Assembly: GCA_943372645.1 (NCBI GenBank) | Contig: CALRZN010000001.1 | Coordinates: forward strand, 468,998 to 532,997 | From: VBWE01 sp943372645 | Lineage (GTDB): Bacteria > Bacteroidota > Bacteroidia > Palsa-965 | Direction of reading: 5' to 3' | Length of the DNA: 64,000 nucleotides | In this document: in pieces, positions 42,697 to 52,234 of the stretch | Layout of the letters: each line of letters opens with the position of its first letter | Numbering within the stretch: position 1 is the stretch's first letter | The notes under the pieces: generated by a model | What the model saw: only the letters and a program-made list of their open reading frames with translations | Told to the model about the DNA's origin: nothing | The model's database searches: none | Translations under genes and position numbers: made by a program

Positions 42697-43836
42697 ATGT
42701 GGAAAACCCTCCTCCTGCTTTTTATGATGCTAACCCCGGCATTCGCATTTGCCCAGTATGACAATACCGCTTCCATCAGCGGACAGATTTTTTGCAAAGA
42801 TGCAAACATGTCCAAAGGGCGTTTTTATTTAATTCTTACAGGGCCGTACACCACCTGGAATAAATACGGCGCGCATAACCGACATACGCAAGCCGACTCA
42901 ACCGGGCATTATCAGTTCAGCGGATTGCGGAGCGGCACGTATTACCTGATTGTGCAGTCGGAATGGGATTATTGTTTCCCGTCAAAATACAATACCGATA
43001 CGCTGGAGCTGAAAGACGGGATGCAACTGCAGCATGATCACATCATAAACAATTCAGCCAAAGATTCCACCTGGATTCCCGACCGCGGCCTGGGCCGCAT
43101 TCACTTCCGGTTTACCGACAGCCTTACCGGCAAACCCGTTCGCGGGGTTTCCATCACACTTTTTGAATACCTGCCGGAACGGAAAAACACGTCAATCAAT
43201 ACGCGCACCATTTACGAATACGATGCGACTACCGATTCCACCGGCAGTTTCATTACCCGGCGGCTGTGCCACGGCACGTATGGCGTGAATTACTATTATT
43301 ACATGGATGGAAAAAGGGAGCTGCTCGGGCGCGACAAATTTTTTCTGTCGCCGGACGATACGTTACAGTTTCAGCGAAAAATAATTGTCCCGAAATCGGT
43401 GCGCCCCACAAAAACGCTGCTCGTCGGCAATGTCAATGCGCACTTCGGCAACGTTACTACAGGCGAACTGGCTATTGGTGTGGGGCATGTTATTGCTGAT
43501 TATAAATTAAACACAGAGTGGGAAACGATGCAGGCCGGTTGTGAATTTAATTTTGATGCGTCCCATTTTGTCATCGGCCCGAAACTGACTTACAATTATT
43601 CCAGGACTGTTTTACTTGTCGGGGTTGATGTGGGCGGTTCATTAACGTATTATACTGATTTCAGTTCGGGCAATGTGTTTCTGCACCCGCACGCCGGCTT
43701 TTGTATTCTCACAATCCTGGATGTGTATGCCGGTTATAACATCCCGCTATCCAAAGCAGCGATCAATGAATCTGTCAGCAGGTTCACGTTAACGGTTGGC
43801 ATCCCGATCACGAACCGGAAACGGCTGCAGCTTTAA
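42697..43836 (+). CDS. Secreted protein with two regulatory-like beta-sandwich domains
   Basis: The product has 379 residues. The ATG at 42697 is chosen because a signal peptide (M-W-K-T-L-L-L-L-F-M-M-L ... F-A-Q) starts there. Residues about 25-110 are a carboxypeptidase-regulatory-like sandwich (S-I-S-G-Q-I-F ... Y-Q-F-S-G-L-R-S-G-T-Y-Y-L-I-V). Residues about 125-225 form a second such unit (G-R-I-H-F-R-F-T-D-S-L-T-G-K-P-V). The last about 130 residues alternate as membrane strands (L-A-I-G-V-G-H-V-I-A-D-Y; L-L-V-G-V-D-V-G-G-S-L), possibly a small barrel. Family unknown. A terminator follows. Confidence 0.78.
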   Translation: MWKTLLLLFMMLTPAFAFAQYDNTASISGQIFCKDANMSKGRFYLILTGPYTTWNKYGAHNRHTQADSTGHYQFSGLRSGTYYLIVQSEWDYCFPSKYNTDTLELKDGMQLQHDHIINNSAKDSTWIPDRGLGRIHFRFTDSLTGKPVRGVSITLFEYLPERKNTSINTRTIYEYDATTDSTGSFITRRLCHGTYGVNYYYYMDGKRELLGRDKFFLSPDDTLQFQRKIIVPKSVRPTKTLLVGNVNAHFGNVTTGELAIGVGHVIADYKLNTEWETMQAGCEFNFDASHFVIGPKLTYNYSRTVLLVGVDVGGSLTYYTDFSSGNVFLHPHAGFCILTILDVYAGYNIPLSKAAINESVSRFTLTVGIPITNRKRLQL

Positions 43837-43848
43837 ACCTGTTCCAAA

Positions 43849-43880
43849 AAAAACGCCCGCAACAGCTGCGGGCGTAAAAA
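43849..43880. terminator. Bidirectional terminator
   Basis: ACGCCCGCA (43853-43861) pairs with TGCGGGCGT (43867-43875), with A-run and T/A-rich flanks. It separates the convergent genes at 42697-43836 and 43906-44952. Confidence 0.85.
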
Positions 43881-43905
43881 CATATTTTGAAAAATGGTAC
43901 AGCCG

Positions 43906-44952
43906 CTAATTAAACAGCTTCGCATTGTTCCGTTTGCCGAACGCACTCGTTGCCGAAAAACGCAGCGAAATTTCAAACCCACCGCGCGACTGGCTGGCCA
44001 CGGTTAAGCCGGACAAGTTTACATCGTAACTTAAACCGACACGAAACTGGTTTACTTCGTAACCGGCAAGCACATTCAGCGCATCACCGAAACGGTAGTA
44101 TGCACCTGCTACCACACCAGCGGGTTTTTTACGGCCCGTGTATTTCGATGCTTCCTGCAGCCAGTATTTCACCATGGTACCTGCGCTTATTTCGTGGTGG
44201 CCGCCCTGTATGGTTACCACGTAACCGGGTTGCAGCACCAGGCTGTAATTTTTAATGCCGATGTCGGCGTTGCCGTGTGCCACAAACTTTACGGGCAGAC
44301 GCGCATCCATATTATCATAAAACGTATACACCGGGCGGTTGAGGTGCTGTGCTGAAAAACCGGCCTGCATGGTAAATGCATCGTTTGAACTGAGCGTGGC
44401 GTGTCCTTCACCGTAAAACCAGGCTACGCCGAAACCCACATCGGCATACGTGCGGTTGGCAAAGGTGCCGGGTTCGCCGCTGGGCGCGGTGGGATCGAGG
44501 CTGCCACCGATAAACTGGTTGTCCCAGTTCAGTTTGTTGTACTGCAAACTCCGTTGCCCGAATCCGCCATACAATCCGGCCGAAAGCAGGTTGTTGTCGT
44601 TCGCGGCCAATATGCCGGAGAGGTGCAGCTGCCCCGTGGTGGTACCCATGGCGCCATCGCCGGCCTTGTCAGAAAAAAAGTTGAGGCCAACACCGAGGTG
44701 GCTGCCCGTTGACTTTTTATTGTAGGCCGCATCGGCGCTCACGTTAAATGTTTTGAACGGCGCGGCACTGATGCTTTTCCACTGGTCTTTGTAATTGATG
44801 ATGGCCGTTACCTCGCTCGTTAGTCCGGCATTGGCCGGGTTCATCAGCAGCGGTGTTTCGGTGAGCTGTGAAAAGTGGATGTCCTGCGCCGCTGCAAAAA
44901 ACGGCAACGCGAGGGCAGCGAGTACGGTATAATTGATCTTCCGGTTGTTCAT
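43906..44952 (-). CDS. PorP/SprF-family type IX secretion membrane protein
   Basis: The product has 348 residues with signal peptide (ending F-F-A-A-A-Q). The mature start D-I-H-F-S-Q-L-T-E-T-P-L-L-M-N-P-A-N-A-G is the family hallmark. The rest is a 14-strand outer-membrane barrel pattern (V-G-L-S-Y-D-V-N-L-S-G-L near the end, then F-E-I-S-L-R-F). PorP/SprF proteins assist export or anchoring of specific T9SS substrates with type B sorting domains. The gene just upstream (44974-48150) encodes exactly such a substrate, 21 nt away. Confidence 0.95.
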   Translation of the reverse strand: MNNRKINYTVLAALALPFFAAAQDIHFSQLTETPLLMNPANAGLTSEVTAIINYKDQWKSISAAPFKTFNVSADAAYNKKSTGSHLGVGLNFFSDKAGDGAMGTTTGQLHLSGILAANDNNLLSAGLYGGFGQRSLQYNKLNWDNQFIGGSLDPTAPSGEPGTFANRTYADVGFGVAWFYGEGHATLSSNDAFTMQAGFSAQHLNRPVYTFYDNMDARLPVKFVAHGNADIGIKNYSLVLQPGYVVTIQGGHHEISAGTMVKYWLQEASKYTGRKKPAGVVAGAYYRFGDALNVLAGYEVNQFRVGLSYDVNLSGLTVASQSRGGFEISLRFSATSAFGKRNNAKLFN

Positions 44953-44973
44953 GGTCTTCCTTTCTCCGTTATC

Positions 44974-47900
44974 TTATTTCACCAGCGATACGTTTCCTTT
45001 CAGAATTTTCTCTGTGCCGTCGAGCAACGTGACTTTGACGACGTACACAAACACCGCATTTTCACACGGCACTCCGCGCCACACGCCGTTCCAGCCAATG
45101 GTCTGATCGGTGGTATGGAAGACTTTTTCACCGAGGCGGTTGTACACCGCGAAGTCAAGTTCCACGATACAGTTGCCACGTACAAAAAGTACATCGTTCT
45201 GGTTATCGTTGTTCGGCGAGAATGCATTCGGCAGGTAAATATCACCGCATACCGTTTCCACAAATACCGTAACCGTATCAGATGCCGTACAGCCGAGCGA
45301 ATCAAATACCGTAAGCGTATACGTGGTGGTTACACTCGGCGTTGCTACCGGGTTCGGGCAGTTCGTACAACTCAGATCCGTTCCCGGCGACCAGTTATAT
45401 GCGCCGCCGCCGATGCCGTTAAGCGTGGTGGATTGCCCCTGCAGAATGGTAACCGTTGCCCCCGCATCCGGGTTCAGCGTATTGCCGCCGCCCACAAGCA
45501 CCGCCGAACTGGCCGTACAGCCAAGCGCATCCGTAATGGTGCACGTATAGGTGCCGGGCGCAAGTCCCGAAATGGAATCGGTGGTTTGCCCGCTGCTCCA
45601 GCTGAATGTAAACGGACCGGTTCCGCCTATTGCTGCGGCGGCCGCAGTTCCGTTATTAATAAGACAACTTGATGCAGTTGAAGTATCGGCAATGCCGAGG
45701 TTATTCACCGTTACTGTTATCGAGTCGCTTGATGTACAGCCGCCCTGCACCGTTACGTTCAGTACATACGTCGTAGTGACCGTTGGTGTAACCGTAACGT
45801 TGGCAAACGTACCCACCTGCGACGAGCCATTCATCCACTGGTACGAATACCCCGTACTGGTTTGCGCACTCAGCACCATCTGTGCGCTGTTGCAGAGAAC
45901 CGTATCCGGACCTGCATTGGCTGTGGGGAAGGCATTGGCCTGCACCCAGTAGGTGGCATTGGACGAACCGCACTGGTTAATCGAATTCAGGTAAATGAGA
46001 TACGAACCTGCTGTGGGGTACGACATTTCAATTACGTTGTTTGATGTATCTACCACCGTACCGCCGTTGGTGCTCCAGCTGTAATACGTGTTGTTGTTAA
46101 ACGGTGCGGTGTACACATTCGTGTCGCCCACACATACATAGTGCGGACCGGTAAGGTTCACACTCGGCGGACCGAGCACCACGATGCTGTGTACGAGCGA
46201 CCACGGACCGGGACAACCGAAGCTGGTTTCCTGCACATAGAAGTTGAGCACACCTGCACCTCCCAGGTTCACATACAGCGAATTGGAATTGGCACCGGAT
46301 GGCGAAACAAAAGGCTGCCCGCCGTTGATGCCGTTACACTGCCACATGTACGTGGAGTTCGCCGAATAATTATACGGTGAGAAAAACAGCGCCACGATGT
46401 CGCCCACGCAGAACGTGTCTTTCGGCTGGAACGTGGTGAAATCGTATGCCGTAATTACCGGCGGTGTGGAAGCCGGTGCGCCGATGGTAACGCGGATAAA
46501 CGTACCGAGCGCATTTTCAGGAACACTGGATTCGGTTGCAACCACACGCATGTAATTCATGCCGACAGGAATACCGTAAATCGGCAGACTGTCTTTACAC
46601 GGCACATGCACATTGAGCGTGGTGTCGCCCTGGGCCGGTGTCTGCCCCAGTATACCGTTCGGACCGATCTGCGCAAACGTCATGCTGCTCTTCAGCTGCG
46701 TCTGGAAAATATTGTTCGGCCCGTACGTGGCAATGTTGTTGAAGTTGTTTACATCCACATCAATGAGCGAGTCGGCTCCTCCGGGTGCCGTTGCGCAATC
46801 GGTTACGCAGAAATCAAGATCCTGCGCATTGTTCGTTAAGATGTCGCATTGCTGTATGCAGAATGGTCCCCACGGTGCTCCATTCACCGCCGGGTTGGAA
46901 GAAATGACACGTATATAATAACCGCATCCCGGCGGCACGTTCGGAATAATACCGGCTACGGTGCCTGGAGGCGAGCCGAGGGCCGGGTTGTAGGTGCCCG
47001 AGTTGGCAAACGTGCCAATGATGGGCGGGTTGCTCTGGAACACACCATTCGAATCGGAAAGCTGCGCGGTATACACGTTGTTCCCATTATAGATACCCGT
47101 TGAATAGAACGGCACATCGATTACGCTGCTTACACAAACCGCATTCGTATCAAAGGTGACGACAGGTTGCAACGTAGTAATTACGTTCGGACATTGGACA
47201 ACTGAAAAACAGGCCGATGCAACCCCCGTAAATAACGGGGGCGGCGACGTCCGGTTGATGCGTATCTTATAACAACTGCCAACCCCGGACGAGGTGGGCA
47301 TTATTATCGCGAAGGCCCCGCTCGTTTGCGGATAAAAAATGCTGGCCACCCAGGCGTTGGTGGTGTTAAAAATACCGGTCGGACCGGAGAGCTCGATTTC
47401 GTAAGTGCCATCGCACAGTGTGTCGGTAAGGTGCCAGTAGATAAAGAGTAAACCGCCCTGGCAAACCGGGTTCGGCGAAACGCTGTCAACGATAAGTTGT
47501 ACGTTCGGGTTGTTGGTGGCTGCAATGTTGATGTCGTCAACGGCAAACGAAACCGAGTCGGGCGAAAAGCCGAGGTTGTTTTCCCAGCGGAAACCGAAAC
47601 GCAGGTCGTTCACGTTACTGAAGGCCGGGTCGGTGATGTCTTCGTATTGCCACTTGTATTTGTTATCGTACTGGCTCTGCCCGGTTTGTATCCAGGGGCC
47701 GTTGTTCACACTGTAATATACTTTTCCGTAAGCGGTGGGCGAGCCCTGGCAGAGGTAAAAAAAGCTGAAGTGTACCGAGTCCATGCCCATGGTACAGATA
47801 CCGTTGGTCATGTACGCAAAACGGTCGGAGGCACTGCCCGGATCGTAGTTTACGTTTGTGATTCCCGATCCTGCATCGTGAATGTGCAGGTTCTGGCTGT

Positions 47901-48150
47901 ACGGTGCAAAACCGATGGTACCGCTGTAGGTACTGTCCTGCGGATAGGTGTTCGGATACGTGGGCGCACCGGAGTAGTTGTTGTTTACAATCCACTGGTT
48001 GTTACCCGTATTCGGGCCGGGGCCGCTGTTTATGGTAAAGTTGCCGCCGCCGTTCTGAAAGTCTTCTGAAAAGAGCAGGATGTTTTGCGCCTGCAGCAGC
48101 ATGCCGCCGGCCAAACAAAAACTGAGCATGAAAAGTAGCTTTTTCATCAT
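44974..48150 (-). CDS. Large secreted protein with type B (gliding-associated) C-terminal domain
   Basis: The product has 1058 residues from M-M-K-K-L-L-F-M-L-S (signal peptide ending L-L-Q-A-Q). Longer upstream start codons are rejected because the signal peptide would be buried. Contents: an N-terminal jelly-roll-like domain (D-F-Q-N-G-G-G), many Cys-containing beta domains, PKD-like segments (A-G-P-D-T-V-L-C), one SprB-like repeat (G-L-A-P-G-T-Y-T-C-T-I-T-D-A) and the terminal CHU_C/type B domain: I-Y-L-P-N-A-F-S-P-N-N-D-N-Q-N-D, then R-L-G-E-K-V-F, ending L-K-G-N-V-S-L-V-K. Surface protein exported by T9SS with the adjacent PorP/SprF. Confidence 0.94.
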   Translation of the reverse strand: MMKKLLFMLSFCLAGGMLLQAQNILLFSEDFQNGGGNFTINSGPGPNTGNNQWIVNNNYSGAPTYPNTYPQDSTYSGTIGFAPYSQNLHIHDAGSGITNVNYDPGSASDRFAYMTNGICTMGMDSVHFSFFYLCQGSPTAYGKVYYSVNNGPWIQTGQSQYDNKYKWQYEDITDPAFSNVNDLRFGFRWENNLGFSPDSVSFAVDDINIAATNNPNVQLIVDSVSPNPVCQGGLLFIYWHLTDTLCDGTYEIELSGPTGIFNTTNAWVASIFYPQTSGAFAIIMPTSSGVGSCYKIRINRTSPPPLFTGVASACFSVVQCPNVITTLQPVVTFDTNAVCVSSVIDVPFYSTGIYNGNNVYTAQLSDSNGVFQSNPPIIGTFANSGTYNPALGSPPGTVAGIIPNVPPGCGYYIRVISSNPAVNGAPWGPFCIQQCDILTNNAQDLDFCVTDCATAPGGADSLIDVDVNNFNNIATYGPNNIFQTQLKSSMTFAQIGPNGILGQTPAQGDTTLNVHVPCKDSLPIYGIPVGMNYMRVVATESSVPENALGTFIRVTIGAPASTPPVITAYDFTTFQPKDTFCVGDIVALFFSPYNYSANSTYMWQCNGINGGQPFVSPSGANSNSLYVNLGGAGVLNFYVQETSFGCPGPWSLVHSIVVLGPPSVNLTGPHYVCVGDTNVYTAPFNNNTYYSWSTNGGTVVDTSNNVIEMSYPTAGSYLIYLNSINQCGSSNATYWVQANAFPTANAGPDTVLCNSAQMVLSAQTSTGYSYQWMNGSSQVGTFANVTVTPTVTTTYVLNVTVQGGCTSSDSITVTVNNLGIADTSTASSCLINNGTAAAAAIGGTGPFTFSWSSGQTTDSISGLAPGTYTCTITDALGCTASSAVLVGGGNTLNPDAGATVTILQGQSTTLNGIGGGAYNWSPGTDLSCTNCPNPVATPSVTTTYTLTVFDSLGCTASDTVTVFVETVCGDIYLPNAFSPNNDNQNDVLFVRGNCIVELDFAVYNRLGEKVFHTTDQTIGWNGVWRGVPCENAVFVYVVKVTLLDGTEKILKGNVSLVK

Positions 48151-48588
48151 CGTTTTTTCTTTAGAAAAATAAATAAATGTTGTTCCGGTAATCGTGTGTT
48201 TCGCATGCCGGCAATTGTTTGCCAAAATACCGGCACGTAAATCGTGTTTCTAGCTGTGAATATATGACATAATTTCTTAAAACCTAATAGTTTGGGAGAA
48301 AAATGCCTTGAAACAGGGCTGGAAATGGGAAACGGGCAAGGGGGCTGTTTTGCACAGGTGCTGAAAATGAGCAACCGTGTACCCGAAATAGTTCACGTCC
48401 TGTTCCGCGGATTGATTGCGGGGATATGCCGGCGGAATGAATCTATCCGGGCAGCTGCAAAGCGGATCGTTTACGCATACTTCGAAAATCGCAATCCGGC
48501 ACTAAGAAGCTGTTTTAAAAAACAAAAGCCGGAATCCTGTTTTAAGATTCCGGCTTTTTTTGTTGCAGTTATGTAACGAAAAATCAGT
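48151..48588. other. Intergenic region between two leftward genes
   Basis: About 440 bp. It contains the terminator at 48524-48562 and otherwise AT-rich sequence. An open frame of 94 codons at 48292-48576 shows no protein character and runs into the terminator. No other feature seen. Confidence 0.45.
48524..48562. terminator. Terminator of the lipase gene
   Basis: AAAAGCCGGAATC (48524-48536) pairs perfectly with GATTCCGGCTTTT (48546-48558), with A-run and T-run on the two sides. It lies just 3' of the leftward lipase-fold gene. Confidence 0.88.
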
Positions 48589-49842
48589 TTACTTCTTCTT
48601 CGCGCTTTTTCGTTTCACTGCTTTTTTAGCCGGCGATTTTTTGACGGCTTTTTTTACCTGCTTTTTTGGTGCGGCCTTTTTGATTGTCTTTTTCGCTGCC
48701 TTTTTAGGAGCGGATTTTTTCACCGGCGATTTTTTCACCGTTTTCTTTACTGCTTTTTTAGGAGCCGCTTTTTTAACAGCCTTCTTCACTGCTTTTTTAA
48801 CCGGTGCTTTTTTTGCAGCTTTTTTGACTGCCTTTTTCGCAGGCGCTTTTTTCGCCGTTTTTTTCTTCGCTTTTTTGGCCGGTTTGCTGCTTTCGGCTTC
48901 AGCTGCAGCCGTCATCAGGGCGAGGTAGGTTGAGCCGTGGTGCTGATACATGGCCTGTGTTACCCACGTCTGATCCACCAGATCTCTCTCAAACCGGGCA
49001 GGCAGCAGGCTTTCTCCGGCAGGCTGTACATAGCTGTCTGTGCCGCCGGGCAAGCCCCTGAACAGCTCATAAAACAAAACATCTTCAGGCGGCCCATAGT
49101 ACAGTAAGGGATTCCATCCTTCATACGGAACATAAATCTGCTCAATATTCTGCTTCGCCCACCAGCAGTTGGGTGCAATATCCAGCGGATTCACATACCG
49201 CCACTGCAGCCCGGAGGTGTAATGCCGTCGGAAATACGCATTGAATGCGGCATTGCCCGGTGTAAGTCCCGCAAACGAAAACGGCTGGCAGTTGCCCAGC
49301 GGAAGACGCAGTTGCGGCAACAGGTAATTGAGGATGTAGGTGAAGTAAGGTGCCACCAGTGTTCCGCCGAGGCTGTGCCCGGTAACATTGAGATATTGAA
49401 TACCGGTGCCAAGCCGTTTCAGAAAATCCTGGGGCGGAATGGGCCACTGTGCGTTGGTGGAATGATTCATCAGGAAATTCATGCCGGTATATGTTCCCCG
49501 TGCAATTTTTGCAGCCGGGGGAGCCGCTAATACAATCTGGTTAAAATCGATCTGCACCCCGGTATCAAAATCTTCGTCTTCCCACGAGTCCCAGCTTAAC
49601 ATGTTCGTACCGCGGATAACAACGGTGTATTCGTTATCGTTTTGTGAAACAATAGGGCCTTTCACAATATAAATGAGGCTTACACTTTCATACGCACCCG
49701 GGGGCGTGTATTCTACCGGGCCCCATTTAACCTGCAGTTGGTTGTTGGAAAAACGCCGAACAGCATTCGGTATATTTGTTACATCATCATACGAAATGTT
49801 GCACAGGTTAATCATCGTTAAAGCACTTTGTGAAATAGCCAT
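48589..49842 (-). CDS. Class 3 lipase-fold protein with lysine-rich histone-H1-like tail
   Basis: The product has about 417 residues from M-A-I-S-Q-S-A-L-T-M; a start 45 bp upstream is possible. Residues 1-310 have the lipase_3 layout: nucleophile elbow V-T-G-H-S-L-G-G-T, the acid in N-P-L-D-I-A-P-N-C and the catalytic His in Q-H-H-G-S-T-Y-L. From about residue 315 the sequence changes to a run of Lys/Ala/Pro blocks (K-K-A-P-A-K-K-A-V-K-K-A) for about 105 residues, like the tails of histone H1 or Hc1. No signal peptide. The tail could bind nucleic acid, or acidic lipids or polymers. Next to a patatin-like gene, so both may act on lipids. Confidence 0.85.
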   Translation of the reverse strand: MAISQSALTMINLCNISYDDVTNIPNAVRRFSNNQLQVKWGPVEYTPPGAYESVSLIYIVKGPIVSQNDNEYTVVIRGTNMLSWDSWEDEDFDTGVQIDFNQIVLAAPPAAKIARGTYTGMNFLMNHSTNAQWPIPPQDFLKRLGTGIQYLNVTGHSLGGTLVAPYFTYILNYLLPQLRLPLGNCQPFSFAGLTPGNAAFNAYFRRHYTSGLQWRYVNPLDIAPNCWWAKQNIEQIYVPYEGWNPLLYYGPPEDVLFYELFRGLPGGTDSYVQPAGESLLPARFERDLVDQTWVTQAMYQHHGSTYLALMTAAAEAESSKPAKKAKKKTAKKAPAKKAVKKAAKKAPVKKAVKKAVKKAAPKKAVKKTVKKSPVKKSAPKKAAKKTIKKAAPKKQVKKAVKKSPAKKAVKRKSAKKK

Positions 49843-49927
49843 AAATTTGTTTATTAATGAACTGATTCGTGTATTATTGATTAGCACATTTTGCTTTTAC
49901 AGCTGTTGTGCTCCAAGGGCAGATTAA

Positions 49928-52126
49928 TTATTCAAAAAGCAGTTTGCCTTCCATGTCTTTTCCGTTCAGCAGCGACTTGGTAATATAATAGCCGAGTTCG
50001 CGGTAGGCTTCAAACTGTTTTTCATCAAAAAACTGGTCAGCGGTTGATTCGTGCGGAAACGAGGGGTGTACGCCTTTGTAGCTGTACACATCCGTGGGCA
50101 GTTTATCAATCACCGTGAGTTTGATGTAATAAAGAACGCCTGTTTTTCCGCTGCTGTATTCAATGTTTGCGATGGCGAATCCGTGTTTTGCAATTCCGTA
50201 GCGTTTGATGTATTCACTATCGCCGGCTGAAGTGGGAAGTGTTTTATCGAGTTCGTACCCTTCGCGGAAAACAATTTTGATACCGAAATCCACACGTACT
50301 TTTTCTACCGCGTTGGCCAGGTCATCAAAATTAAAACCGGCATCGGCACCGCCGTCGGAAAGTACAATCACATCGAGTTCGCGGCGCAGCAGTTCGTAAA
50401 TGGCCATGTTTTCGAAATGGCCGCCATCGGAAAGCTGGATCGTTCTGCTTTTTTCATGCAGGCCCGAAGCAAGGCGGCCTCCTGATAATCCCGGGACAAA
50501 AAAGTTGGGCGGCCGTTTCATCGGTTCCTTTGCCGGGTTGGTTGACCACAGGCCGAGACGTATATTAAGTATCGCAAACATAAGCGACACCACGGCATTG
50601 CGGGTTGCCCCTTCGCCCGATACCGCAGCATTCGGGTTAACGGCTGCGGCTGATGTGGCCATGGCCGTAGCCAGTGAAATATGACGCGCTTTATCCGAAT
50701 GCATTCCCGCCGACTTGCGCCAGCCGGTTGCACTGCTTCCGCTGAATAAACGGGAAATAATAAAGTTATCGCCGCCCCGTCCTTTGAATTTTACGTTTTC
50801 GGAATTAACGAGAATGAGGTTCGTGTTTATAAGGTGATACGGACGCTGATGCGGTGCAGCGCAAACATCTTCCATCATCGCGTCGTTTGCGCTTATTGCC
50901 GGCATCCATACATTATTGGATACGGCTTCTTTTTCGGGCATAAACGTTTCCATCAGGCGATTGCGCCAGATGCGGCTCGGACTGATGAGGTTGATGTTGA
51001 CGAAAAAGCCGAACACGGCTGAAATGCCCAGCAGTATGGTGCAGGAGATGAATGCTTTCAGCGGCCACGGTTCATTCGGCACCAAAACGTTCACCCCGTT
51101 TTCTATTTTGGTTACATCATGGCTTACAAGTTCGCGGCCTAACATAAATGAAATCAGGAGCAATCCATAAATAAGTGCAAAGGCCCCGAGGTAAATTGTG
51201 ATCTCTGATGTTGTTCCTGAATTTTCTTCTTTTTTCTGTGCCTTGCGGTACTGCCACAAACTGACTAATAACCCGAAGCCGGTGGTGCCGCTGGCCACGA
51301 GGGCTTTCGGCAGTACATCCTTCAGCAGCACATCCAATACAAACGGAATGGAACCGATAAGCACCAGCGGAATGATCCATTTCCAGAGTTTACCGATAAA
51401 CACCTGTATGGAAAGAAAATAGAGGTACTTCTTTTTGCTTGTGCCGTCTTTTTCTTTTACGTAAGTCAGCACCGAATACGCCATGTTGATAACTGCAAAC
51501 ACAATCAGCAGCAGCAACGCAAGCGGAATAAAAATGCCAGTGCAGCCAAAATAATGTGCGGCTTCTTCTTTATCGGCCATCCCGAACAGCTTGCCGATAA
51601 TGTGAATATCAAAAGCACCCACCGCATACAAAATGCCCATAACCGCAATACCGAGGCTTACAAACACAAGCAGCGACATGGAAATGCTGCGCAGGATAAC
51701 GGCCACAAATGAAAGCATGCCCAGGTCGTCCGTTGGCGTAAGGTAACTGCTGTGCTGCCGGATATAATCAAGACGCGTATTGCGGTTTTTGTTTTCGGTT
51801 TTTTCACCGCAGTGTGCTTTTTTATCGCCCAGCGGAAATTTGTCAGGCGTGGTGCCTGCATGTTCTCCGCCCTGGTGAAGCGCCCAGGTTAATGCCGTGC
51901 CGAGGTAACCTCCTCCCGATACCGTAGAGAGATAATGCATTTTTTCAAGTTTGCGCCCGGCAACCAGTCCCTGCATAACCCCGAGGCCAAACGATGCGGA
52001 ACGGATGCCGCCGCCTGAAAAAGCAAGGCCGTATGACTTTTCATTATCACCGAGGCCGATGTATTTTTTTTCATTTTCAAAAACCGTATCAAAACCAGCT
52101 ACCGGCTCATTTGTTTTGTTTTCCAT
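49928..52126 (-). CDS. Membrane patatin-like phospholipase
   Basis: The product has 732 residues. N-terminal catalytic part: oxyanion motif F-S-G-G-G-I-R-S-A-S and the nucleophile in L-S-T-V-S-G-G-G-Y-L-G-T. About six transmembrane segments follow between residues 145 and 370 (for example L-L-V-F-V-S-L-G-I-A-V-M-G-I-L and I-P-L-A-L-L-L-L-I-V-F-A-V). The C-terminal part has the catalytic Asp in L-S-D-G-G-H-F-E-N-M-A and a second D-G-G-A-D-A. The patatin domain is thus split by the membrane region, as in several bacterial members. It presumably hydrolyses phospholipids at the inner membrane. Upstream of and co-directional with the lipase-fold gene. Confidence 0.9.
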   Translation of the reverse strand: MENKTNEPVAGFDTVFENEKKYIGLGDNEKSYGLAFSGGGIRSASFGLGVMQGLVAGRKLEKMHYLSTVSGGGYLGTALTWALHQGGEHAGTTPDKFPLGDKKAHCGEKTENKNRNTRLDYIRQHSSYLTPTDDLGMLSFVAVILRSISMSLLVFVSLGIAVMGILYAVGAFDIHIIGKLFGMADKEEAAHYFGCTGIFIPLALLLLIVFAVINMAYSVLTYVKEKDGTSKKKYLYFLSIQVFIGKLWKWIIPLVLIGSIPFVLDVLLKDVLPKALVASGTTGFGLLVSLWQYRKAQKKEENSGTTSEITIYLGAFALIYGLLLISFMLGRELVSHDVTKIENGVNVLVPNEPWPLKAFISCTILLGISAVFGFFVNINLISPSRIWRNRLMETFMPEKEAVSNNVWMPAISANDAMMEDVCAAPHQRPYHLINTNLILVNSENVKFKGRGGDNFIISRLFSGSSATGWRKSAGMHSDKARHISLATAMATSAAAVNPNAAVSGEGATRNAVVSLMFAILNIRLGLWSTNPAKEPMKRPPNFFVPGLSGGRLASGLHEKSRTIQLSDGGHFENMAIYELLRRELDVIVLSDGGADAGFNFDDLANAVEKVRVDFGIKIVFREGYELDKTLPTSAGDSEYIKRYGIAKHGFAIANIEYSSGKTGVLYYIKLTVIDKLPTDVYSYKGVHPSFPHESTADQFFDEKQFEAYRELGYYITKSLLNGKDMEGKLLFE

Positions 52127-52178
52127 ATTAAAAATACTGTTGTGTGGAAGGCTAATATACTAATAGAATTCTATGAAC

Positions 52179-52210
52179 AAAAAAAGACGCAGGTGCTCCC
52201 TGCGTCTTTC
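52179..52210. terminator. Bidirectional terminator
   Basis: AAAGACGCAGG (52183-52193) pairs with CCTGCGTCTTT (52199-52209), with an A-run on the left giving a T-run for the leftward gene at 52235-53830. Confidence 0.85.
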
Positions 52211-52234
52211 AACGGAAATGCAATTGCATTCCCG

